Below are positions 1 to 7,300 of a stretch of 9,182 nucleotides of DNA, in pieces. The notes beneath the pieces were generated by a model. That model had not been told where the DNA came from. It did not search any database and was given only the letters and a program-made list of their open reading frames with translations. Both the position numbers and the translations under genes were made by a program. Origin of the DNA: Bacillota bacterium (GTDB taxonomy: Bacteria; Bacillota; Clostridia; Saccharofermentanales; Fastidiosipilaceae); NCBI GenBank assembly GCA_023388205.1, contig JAEWGS010000035.1:1-9182 (forward strand). The letters run 5' to 3'. The stretch's first letter is position 1. Each line of letters starts with the position of its first letter.

Positions 1-104
1 TCATGCAAAGTTAGATGCTCAAATTGAGCGTCAAAATCCACATGAGCCGCAAGTAAATAGGCCAGTTCGCGCTCATTGTGCGCTAAGCCCAATTTCTTTT
101 GCAT
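1..104 (-). CDS. Unrecognised protein, N-terminal 34 codons only (cut by window edge)
   Basis: An ATG at 104-102 opens a frame that stays open to the left edge of the window. The start is supported by AGGAG at 112-116 (minus strand), 7 bases upstream, which lies inside a 13-bp tandem repeat. The peptide begins MQKKLGLAHNERELAYLLAA and continues with an Asp/Phe/His-containing stretch; it has no signal peptide or membrane segment. It begins 28 bp after the fmt stop on the same strand, so it is probably co-transcribed with def and fmt. In many Bacillota the gene after fmt is rsmB, a zinc metallopeptidase or a DUF116 protein, but the visible residues do not match the N-terminus of any of these well enough to name it. 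The gene's existence is fairly likely; its function is unknown. Confidence 0.6.
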   Translation of the reverse strand, partial: MQKKLGLAHNERELAYLLAAHVDFDAQFEHLTLH

Positions 105-107
105 AGT

Positions 108-159
108 CAGACTCCTGCTTCAGACTCCTGCTTCAAACTTCTGCTTCAGACTCCTGCGT
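108..159. repeat. 13-bp tandem repeat, four copies, spanning the fmt 3' end and the next gene's RBS
   Basis: Plus-strand unit CAGACTCCTGCTT. Copies lie at 108-120 and 121-133 (identical), 134-146 (CAAACTTCTGCTT, two changes) and 147-159 (CAGACTCCTGCGT, one change at the end). On the minus, coding strand the unit reads AAGCAGGAGTCTG, so each canonical copy contains an AGGAG Shine-Dalgarno core; the third copy has AGAAG instead. The array encodes the last residues of Fmt and its TGA stop (135-133), and it supplies the ribosome binding site of the following gene. Because 13 is not a multiple of 3, each copy is read in a different frame. Confidence 0.9.
112..116 (-). promoter_or_regulatory. Shine-Dalgarno site for the gene after fmt
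   Basis: AGGAG on the minus strand, 7 bases before the ATG at 104. It belongs to the first copy of the 13-bp tandem repeat. Identical AGGAG cores are found 13 and 39 bp further upstream (125-129, 151-155), so only the nearest copy is correctly spaced for initiation. Confidence 0.7.
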
Positions 160-1260
160 GAAAAGCGGCTTGGCCGTTGGAAACGCCTTCGCCGGCTTCG
201 CGTCAAGCTCCACCACATCCCGAAATCCCTGGGCAAAGTCAGAAGCGAGACAAGCGCGTTTCCCTTCAAGTTGCAGTTCCAAAATTTCTAAAAGCTCTGC
301 CTCATTCGCATTGCAAATCAAGAAGATACGCCCATCAAAGCTGAATAAGGTCCCTATCCAGGGCGCTTCAAGGCGCGTCGCTAAGCTTTGGAAACACGCA
401 TGTTGTTCCGCTTCTTCTGGGACACGAGCCCTTAGAATTTTTAGGCGTTTGCCTTGCCAAAACAGATGTGTCCCCGGCCAGGGTGAAAAACCACGCACGA
501 GTCGAGCGATTTGCTTTGCAGACCAACGCACATCAATTTCGGCGTCCTCTTTTTTGATCAAAGACACGTGGGTTGCCTTGGAGACATCTTGCGGACGCTT
601 TTGAATTTTCCCATCCACAAAGTCAATCAAAAGCTTGGGTAATTCCTCTGCAGCCAGTTCTGCGAGCCGCTCGAAAAGCGCCCCGGCTGTTTCTTGTGGA
701 TCAATGTTAAGTTCCACCTGGCGCCAGATCGCACCGCTATCTAAGCCCTCTTCCATATCCATGTAGGTGATTCCCGTTTTTTCGTCTCCTTGCACGATCG
801 ACATCTGAATCGGACAGGCGCCACGTAAGTCTGGAAGCAAGCTCGCGTGAATATTCATGCACCCATATCGAGGTGCATCCAAAATCTCTTTGGGCAAAAT
901 GCGGCCGTAAGCGGCGGTCACCACAAGGTCGATCGCTGCGTCACGAAGCGCCTGCGCCAATTGCCCGTCTTTTAAGCGACTGGGCTGCAAGACGCAAAGC
1001 TTGTGGGCTTGGGCTAAGACTTTCACCGGCGGCGGCGTCAAAAGCTGTTTTCGTCCTACTTTTTTATCCACCTGAGTCACAACCATCACGAGCTCAAAGC
1101 GCGCATCTTTTTGACACAGATCCAGCAGGGCTTGGAGTTGTCTCGCCGCAAAATCAGGCGTCCCCATAAAAGCGAGCCGCAAGGGGCCCGCCTCTCCCTG
1201 TCGCTGCTGCAATGAACCTGTTTGTGCCACTGGCTTCTCTTGTTTCACGGGCTCACTCAT
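133..1260 (-). CDS. fmt: Methionyl-tRNA formyltransferase
   Basis: Transfers a formyl group from 10-formyl-tetrahydrofolate to Met-tRNA(fMet) in the cytoplasm, producing the initiator for translation. The 375-residue product has the N-terminal formyltransferase fold starting at LRLAFMGTPDF (27-37), the TPPPVK segment (75-80), and the catalytic loop NIHASLLPDLRGACPIQ (136-152) with Asn136 and His138. The third catalytic residue is Asp174 in EGLDSG. The C-terminal tRNA-contacting domain begins near 230 (SLIKKEDAEID, then FSPWPGTH 258-265) and ends near LEGKR (331-335). The chosen ATG overlaps the def stop as ATGA, typical of translational coupling. This start gives about 26 extra residues before the conserved core; a TTG at 1182-1180 with GGAGAGG just upstream would give a standard N-terminus. 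A roughly 25-residue C-terminal tail ends inside the tandem repeat. Confidence 0.97.
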   Translation of the reverse strand: MSEPVKQEKPVAQTGSLQQRQGEAGPLRLAFMGTPDFAARQLQALLDLCQKDARFELVMVVTQVDKKVGRKQLLTPPPVKVLAQAHKLCVLQPSRLKDGQLAQALRDAAIDLVVTAAYGRILPKEILDAPRYGCMNIHASLLPDLRGACPIQMSIVQGDEKTGITYMDMEEGLDSGAIWRQVELNIDPQETAGALFERLAELAAEELPKLLIDFVDGKIQKRPQDVSKATHVSLIKKEDAEIDVRWSAKQIARLVRGFSPWPGTHLFWQGKRLKILRARVPEEAEQHACFQSLATRLEAPWIGTLFSFDGRIFLICNANEAELLEILELQLEGKRACLASDFAQGFRDVVELDAKPAKAFPTAKPLFTQESEAEV

Positions 1261-1712
1261 GCGGGATCCACCAACTTATCAATGAAGAGCACCCCTTCAA
1301 GGTGGTCATACTCATGGCAGATGCAAACGGCATAAAGTCCTTTGGCCTTGAGTTCAAACCAACGGCCTTCACGGTCTTGAGCTTGAATCGTCACTTGCTT
1401 CGGTCGCTTGACCAGTCCCGAGCGCCCCGCAATACTCAAACAGCCTTCTTCACCAATGGCTTCTCCTTTGGTCTGGATGATCTTCGGATTGACAAAGACA
1501 CGGACGCCCTTGCCATCTTTCATATCAATGATAAAAATGCGCCGCAAAATTCCAATTTGCACCGCGCTCAGTCCAATCCCCTGTTCGCAAGCTTCAAGCG
1601 TATCGATCATATCGTCGATCAGGTTCTGTGTTTTTTCTCCGAAATCGGTCACCTCTCGGGACACTTTTCTTAAGCGGTCATCGCCCAGCTGAATAATATT
1701 TCGCTCCGCCAT
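1257..1712 (-). CDS. def: Peptide deformylase
   Basis: Metalloenzyme that removes the N-formyl group from nascent proteins, reversing the modification introduced through Fmt. The 151-residue length is normal. All three signature motifs are present: motif I GIGLSAVQ (45-52), motif II EGCLS (89-93) with the metal ligand Cys91, and motif III HEYDH (133-137) with ligands His133 and His137 and catalytic Glu134. The residue just before HEYDH is Cys132, where most family members have Gln; this is unusual but does not remove a known ligand. The ATG at 1712 is preceded by AGAGGTGA (minus strand, 1716-1723), a strong Shine-Dalgarno sequence. The stop overlaps the fmt start by 4 bp, so the pair is probably translationally coupled. 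The gene lies 182 bp after priA and may have its own promoter. Confidence 0.97.
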   Translation of the reverse strand: MAERNIIQLGDDRLRKVSREVTDFGEKTQNLIDDMIDTLEACEQGIGLSAVQIGILRRIFIIDMKDGKGVRVFVNPKIIQTKGEAIGEEGCLSIAGRSGLVKRPKQVTIQAQDREGRWFELKAKGLYAVCICHEYDHLEGVLFIDKLVDPA

Positions 1713-1894
1713 ATGTCACCTCTTCTGAAATTTTCTACTCATCCTTCTTTTCATTCTAACGATTTTTAATGCACTTGGATTTTCCCAAGGCGTTTTCCTT
1801 TTCATATTTACTGTCAAAGTCGCTCACATCAGTCTCACGGCAGCCCGCATCAGACTCACACATCTCTTTTCTAAGCCAAGAGGAGGCCAAAGCC
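1713..1894 (-). other. priA-def intergenic region with weak promoter-like sites
   Basis: This 182-bp stretch is the longest non-coding gap in the window. On the minus strand it holds a possible -10 box TAGAAT (1753-1758) about 40 bases before the def ATG, without a convincing -35 at 17 bp. A TTGACA (1812-1817) lies further upstream but has no -10 at the right distance. A 12-bp direct repeat, CATCAGTCTCAC (1827-1838) and CATCAGACTCAC (1848-1859) on the plus strand, is spaced 21 bp start to start. Short hairpins occur (1883-1896; 1774-1789), but none has a following U-run on the coding strand. No small ORF with a ribosome binding site is evident. A separate def-fmt promoter is plausible, not shown. 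Confidence 0.35.
1716..1723 (-). promoter_or_regulatory. Shine-Dalgarno site for def
   Basis: AGAGGTGA on the minus strand, ending 3 bases before the ATG at 1712. It is a near-complete match to the anti-Shine-Dalgarno sequence and supports the chosen def start. Confidence 0.7.
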
Positions 1895-4246
1895 TCAGGC
1901 AGGATCCAAATGGGTGCTGACGACGACCTCTCCTCTCAGGCGCTGTTTTTTCAAATCCGAAAGCAGTCCAGCTAACATCGCCTCATTGACATCAATGACC
2001 GAAAACTGGAATCGATGTCGATCTTTGAGCCGAGCCATTGAGGCTTTTGCAGGCGGAAAATATCGTGTTGAAACCGAATGTGAATGACGATCAAAAGGGC
2101 CAGATCCTTTTTGCATCTGCCGCTCATGGTAATACTTGACGTAGGTCTTGGCTCTCGCATAAAGCGCCGCGCAGTTTTCTTGAACAACAGACGCATCTTT
2201 CCCACTCAACAAAACCGTTGCAATCGAGCGAAAAGGGGGACGCAATAAAAGCTTTCGCTGTTGAATCTCATGTTGGTAAAAGCCCTCATAGTCTTGCCGA
2301 ATCGCAAAGTTGAGCGCTTCATGCTCCAGATCGAAAGCCTCAATCAGGACCAATCCCTGCTCATCTGCACGTCCCGCTCGACCCGCAGCCTGGGTCATTA
2401 ACTGAAAAGCGCGCTCATCAGCTCTTAAATCCGGAGAACTGAGGATTTGATCCACACCCAAGATACCGACGAGCCGAAGCTTCGGAAAGTCATGCCCCTT
2501 AGCAATCATCTGCGTCCCGACCAAAATCCGCGCCTCTTCGCGGCGAAAACGTCCCAAGATCTCCTCATAAGCATCTAAGGTTCTCACCGTATCTGTGTCC
2601 ATCCGCAAGATGGTCTCCTCAGGGAAGTGCTCAGACAAGTCCTTCGCCACGCGCTCAGTGCCAAAGCCCAAAGGCTCTAGTTCACCGGAGCCGCAACTTG
2701 GACAAAAGCTGGGCGGTTCTTGCATATGGCCGCAGTAATGACAGATCATCTTATGCTCGCGGCGATGGTAATTGAGCGTGACAGAGCAATGCGGACAGGT
2801 GATTCTTTCCCCACAGTCCGGACAAATGAAAATCGGAGAAAAGCCCCTTCGGTTCAAAAAGATCATCGCTTGTCGATCTTGCTTCAGGGTTTCTTCGATC
2901 TCCTGAATTAAATGCCGACTCATCACCTGCTGTCCCAGGCGCACTTCTTTTTGTTTTTTCAAATCAATCGTCTTGACTTGAGGCAGCAAAAGGCCCTTTG
3001 GTCGGCCTTTGAGTTCAATCAAGGTGGCGCGCCCGATATCACAGCGGTAGCGATCCTCCACCGACGGCGTCGCTGATCCCAAAAGGAGCAGACAACGATC
3101 ATATCGCGCTCTCAAGCGTGCAACGCTCAAAGCTGAATAATGCGGAGCGAGTTCTTTTTGTACAAAACTTTGCTCATGACACTCATCAATCAAAATCAAA
3201 CCGAGCCGTTCAAAGGGGGCAAAAACGGCCGAGCGCGGACCGATGACAATAGAAACTTCATTGTGCCTGATCTTTTGGTAGACCTCGAGTCGTTCATAAA
3301 GGCGTAAGCGACTGTGCAAAGAGGCCACTTGATCGGGAAAGCGCGCCTCAAAGCGAGCAATCATCTGCGGCGTTAAAGCAATTTCTGGGACGAGAACGAT
3401 GACCTGCTGGCCAGCTGCCAGCACGCTTTCACAAAGAGATAAATACACTTCGGTCTTTCCGCTTCCCGTCACCCCTTTGAGCAAATATTCGACCTTTTGA
3501 CCTGCTTTTTGGCGATCGAGATACGCTTCATTCAAGATTCTGAGCGCTTGCTGCTGTTCTTCATTCAAAACAATCGCCGCATCTTTTTTTCGCAGTTCTT
3601 CCAAAAACGCATCTTCGATTCGAGCGCCCAGATCCAAGTCCCTCCTGATTTCTTGAATCGCCGTACGCTGTTCTTCGATGACGCACAGGCCTTTTTTGAC
3701 CAAAGTTTTCAGGGTCGAATCGCCACAGTCACAACTTGTCTTCAAATAGGAAGTGCTTGTTTCACCCCCTAAGGCGATCAAAGTTTCCAGGGCCCTCAGC
3801 TGCTGGATCGATCTGAAATCATTTTTCTCCACACAGGCTTGAGCCAGCTCAAAATCGGCCAAACGAATTTTACGTTCCCTTTCTTCACGTAAAGCTCCGA
3901 GAGGTGGCAACATCAAAGACGCGATTTTCCCTCGCGCTTGTGCGTATCTCAACTTCATATCCTGCACAAGGCGAAGTGTTGTTTTCGTCAGCCAAGGTTC
4001 CGGATCGCAAAGTTCACGAATTTCTTTGTAGATGACGGGCTTTTCGCTTTTTTCTCCGAGCTCTGCTTCCTCATCAAACAGTGCGCAGACGAAAGCTTCC
4101 TTGTCCTTATTCGATCGGCCAAAAGGCACGCGCACACGATGCCCCAAAGCGATCCGTTCGCGATCAGCTTCGGGAATTCTGTAATCGTAATCTCGGTCAT
4201 ACGCTAAAGCCGCATCTTTGATAAACACCCGCGCGTACTTCGCCAC
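1895..4246 (-). CDS. priA: Primosomal replication restart helicase PriA
   Basis: Superfamily 2 DNA helicase (3'-5') that recognises stalled or abandoned forks and reloads the replisome. The 783-residue length fits the family. The N-terminal 3'-DNA-binding domain (about 1-115) includes RVRVPFGRS (37-45). Walker A is GVTGSGKT (258-265); motif II reads DECHE (354-358) where most PriA have DEEH; motif III is GSATPS (390-395). Eight zinc ligands form four pairs: C475/C478, C484/C487, C502/C505 and C515/C518. GTQMIAKGHDFP (577-588) and QAAGRAGR (619-626) are motifs V and VI. The end THLDPA resembles the usual DVDP-type C-terminus. The start is GTG (4246-4244) with GGGGGGAG directly upstream and an in-frame TAG further up, which fixes the start. 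It lies 61 bp after polC and is likely co-transcribed with it. Confidence 0.97.
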   Translation of the reverse strand: MAKYARVFIKDAALAYDRDYDYRIPEADRERIALGHRVRVPFGRSNKDKEAFVCALFDEEAELGEKSEKPVIYKEIRELCDPEPWLTKTTLRLVQDMKLRYAQARGKIASLMLPPLGALREERERKIRLADFELAQACVEKNDFRSIQQLRALETLIALGGETSTSYLKTSCDCGDSTLKTLVKKGLCVIEEQRTAIQEIRRDLDLGARIEDAFLEELRKKDAAIVLNEEQQQALRILNEAYLDRQKAGQKVEYLLKGVTGSGKTEVYLSLCESVLAAGQQVIVLVPEIALTPQMIARFEARFPDQVASLHSRLRLYERLEVYQKIRHNEVSIVIGPRSAVFAPFERLGLILIDECHEQSFVQKELAPHYSALSVARLRARYDRCLLLLGSATPSVEDRYRCDIGRATLIELKGRPKGLLLPQVKTIDLKKQKEVRLGQQVMSRHLIQEIEETLKQDRQAMIFLNRRGFSPIFICPDCGERITCPHCSVTLNYHRREHKMICHYCGHMQEPPSFCPSCGSGELEPLGFGTERVAKDLSEHFPEETILRMDTDTVRTLDAYEEILGRFRREEARILVGTQMIAKGHDFPKLRLVGILGVDQILSSPDLRADERAFQLMTQAAGRAGRADEQGLVLIEAFDLEHEALNFAIRQDYEGFYQHEIQQRKLLLRPPFRSIATVLLSGKDASVVQENCAALYARAKTYVKYYHERQMQKGSGPFDRHSHSVSTRYFPPAKASMARLKDRHRFQFSVIDVNEAMLAGLLSDLKKQRLRGEVVVSTHLDPA

Positions 4247-4249
4247 AAG

Positions 4250-4257
4250 CTCCCCCC
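4250..4257 (-). promoter_or_regulatory. Shine-Dalgarno site for priA (GTG start)
   Basis: GGGGGGAG on the minus strand, 3 bases before the GTG at 4246. An in-frame TAG 15 bases upstream of the GTG rules out an earlier start, so this site decides the priA start. Confidence 0.6.
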
Positions 4258-4307
4258 TGGTCTACGCCTATCGCACGCTCATCCATCCGCAAGTCAATAG
4301 AATTCTT

Positions 4308-7300
4308 TTAACCCAAAAGCCCCAGCAAATCAATCTGATTACTTTCGGGCAGATCTTTGAGAAGGCCCATGCTCTCCAAAGCATCCATCGCCGTCTTAGA
4401 GATCCCGGAGCGCCTTTGCAAATCTTCTCTGGATTTGAATTTACCCGAAGCACGCGCTTTGACAATCGCTTCCGCATTGGCTTCACTCACGCCATCAATG
4501 GAAGATAAAGCGGGACGCACCCAATTTTTTCGATCGAAGGTGAACAAATTTGCCTCAGACTCATACAAGTCAATCCGATCAAAACGGATCCCACGCTGAT
4601 ACATTTCTTCCACGATTTCATAACAATAAAATTCTTTTTCAAGGGTCTTATCTGTAACCATCTTACCCGACTGACGAATCGCTTGTTTTTGAGCCACAAT
4701 CATTTTGGGTTCAACGCACATATTTTGCGCCTTGAACATTTTGGCGCGCACAGAATACCAGGCGCAGTACCAAGCCTCTGGAATATGCACCTTAAACCAC
4801 GCGATGCGAAGTGCCGAAATGGCGTAAGCTGCCGCATGAGCCTTGGGGAACATGTATTTAATCTTCTTACAGGAATCGATGTACCAATCGGGCACGTCAT
4901 GTTCACGCATCAAAGCCTCTTGGTCTTCGCTGAGCCCCTTGCCTTTTCTGACTTTCTCCATGATGTCAAAAGCCGCTTTCTTCGGCAGCCCCCAATAAAT
5001 CAGGCGCGTCATAATCGAATCGCGACATCCGATCACATCATTGATCGTACAAATCCCGTTGAGAATGAGATCCTGAGCATTGCCCTTCCACACGTCCGTT
5101 CCATGCGAAAGCCCCAAGAGCTGCACCAAATCGTAAAAGCGTTTGGGTTGAATATCTTGAATCATCCCGCGCGCCATGAAAGTCCCCATTTCAGGCAAGC
5201 CCAAAGTTCCGATGGCCGCAGGGCCTTTGCCCGTCTCAATGCCCAAAGCCTCAGTGCCTGTAAAGAGCGCCATGACCTCAGGATCCGGAATCGGGATCTG
5301 AAGCACATCGACCCCCGTCAGGTCTGAGAGCACACGCAGCATGGTCGGATCATCATGGCCGAGCACGTCGAGTTTGAGGATGGTATCGTGCAAGGAATTA
5401 AAGTCGTAATGCGTCGTACAAAAGGGCGAATCCGCCTTTTCAGCAGGGTATTGAATTGGCGTGAAGTCATAAATATCCCGGTCCTTAGGGATGACCACAA
5501 TACCGCCCGGATGCTGCCCTGTCGTCGACTTGACCCCCATCAAATGATGCGCCATGCGTTCGATCTCACTGCGATTCAAACTCAAGTTGCGAATCTCCGC
5601 ATATTTTTTGACCATTCCAAAGCAGGTTTTTTCCTGAAAAGCCGATACCGTCCCGGCCCTAAAGGTATAGTCGCGCCCAAACATTTCACGAATAAATTCG
5701 TGCGCGCGCATCTGATACACCCCTGAAAAATTGAGATCAATATCAGGTTGCTTATCGCCGTCAAAGCCCAAAAAGGTTTCAAAAGGGATGTCTTGACCAT
5801 CGCGATCAAGTTTCGTGCCACACTTCGGACAGTTTTTTTCAGGTAGATCAAAGCCCGACCCGTAATCACCGCTCTCATCAAATTCTGAATAGCGACAATT
5901 GGGGCATCGATAGTGCGGCGTCAGAGGATTGACCTCGGTAATGCCACACAAAGTCGCGACAAAACTCGAGCCCACAGAGCCTCGACTACCCACCACATAA
6001 CCATCGTCATTGGACTTCTTCACCAGGTGGTGCGCAATGAAATACATAATGCTAAAACCATTGCCGATGATGGATTGAAGCTCACGTTCCACGCGCTCTG
6101 AAACCAAAGCTGGAACTTGACCTTCATGCTCGTAGAGCCGCTTCATTGAGTCGTAGACCATCTGCCTGACGTCATCCGGTGCCGAGTCAATCTCGGGCGG
6201 ATAAGAACCGCTCGGGAAAGGCTCCAAATACTCCGTCACCCAGTCTGCGACGCGCGCGGGGTAAGTTAACACCGCCAGATCTCGGTCCTCAGGGGATAAA
6301 TACTGAAATTCTGCCAACATCTCTTCTGTCGTCCTAAAAAAGAGCGGCACTTTGAAGTCGCTATCTTTCATACCCACATGGTCGAGCATCACGCTGCGAT
6401 AACGGAAATCCTCATCTTCGAGAAAATGGCTATCACACGTTGCAACGAAAGGCTTATTCTGGCGTTTCGCCAGCGCCACAATCAAGCGGTTGAGATTTTG
6501 CAAATCCGTCTCCGAATGGATTCCATTGTTCTCTTTTCTCAATAAAAAGGCATTATTTCCCAGAGGTTGAATCTCCAGATAATCATAGAATCGCGCCACT
6601 TGACTCACTTCGTGGTCGTCCATCAGTTCGAGCGCTTTCTCATAGGAGCTGCCTGCCTTTTGGTAGAGGTCCATCATGCTTCTAAAGAGTTCACCCGCTT
6701 CACAGGCTGAGCCGATGATGAGGCCGGCACTGAAATAGCGCAAAAGAGAGCGCGGACAACGCGGCCGGAAATAAAAATAGTGAACATTCGACTCCGAAAC
6801 CAAACGATAAAGGTGATATAGGCCGAGTGCATCTTTGCTGAGGTAAATGATGTGGCGCGCTTTATTCTTCGTATTCTTTACGCCCGTCATCGATAATTTA
6901 CCCAGTTTTTTATTGAATTCTTGCCCCTCGCGGCAGCCCAGTTCCAAGGCGGCAAGTGCAAAGCAGCGTGCGATCGCGTCGATCTCTTCACTCAAGGGCG
7001 CTGCCGCTACCATCGCTCCATTGGCGTCAACGGGCAGATCCAGATTTTTCTCTTGTCCCGCGCTTTGACCCGACAAAAGGTCAAAGGCTTGGCTTCTTTC
7101 TCTAGCCTCTTCATCTTTCACAAAAGCTTCTTCGAGCGCCGCAAGCGCTTTTTTTGCCTCACCGGCCTTAAAGAACTGGCGTTCATCCGTCGCAAACGTT
7201 TGGGCTTTGGCATAGCGCAAGGCATGGGCAATCTGATCCCCGTCTAAAGTGTCGAGTGCCCCCGCTCTTTCATATGCGATCTGTCCGTTTTCATCGCGAT

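Noticed and set aside
158..604. A 148-codon plus-strand open frame
   Set aside because: It is antisense to the conserved C-terminal half of fmt and its composition (Ser, Arg, Lys rich) is that of a shadow frame.
1314..1317. Cys132 before the HEYDH motif as a sign of an inactive deformylase
   Set aside because: All known metal ligands and the catalytic Glu are intact, and the substituted position is not a ligand; more likely natural variation.
1774..1789. Hairpin CTTGG-ATTTTC-CCAAG with a T-rich tract on its plus-strand side
   Set aside because: The T-rich side would only terminate plus-strand transcripts, and there is no plus-strand gene; the stem is short.
1883..1896. Hairpin GAGGC-TTTG-GCCTC at the priA stop as a terminator
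   Set aside because: The stem is only 5 bp and is not followed by a U-run on the minus strand, so an intrinsic terminator is not supported.
4292..4297. TTGACT (minus strand) as a -35 box for priA
   Set aside because: No TATAAT-like sequence occurs 16-19 bp downstream, so a separate priA promoter is not supported.
4683..5327. A 214-codon plus-strand open frame
   Set aside because: It lies wholly antisense to the conserved polymerase palm and fingers region of polC, has no recognisable domain, and is explained as a shadow of the coding strand.
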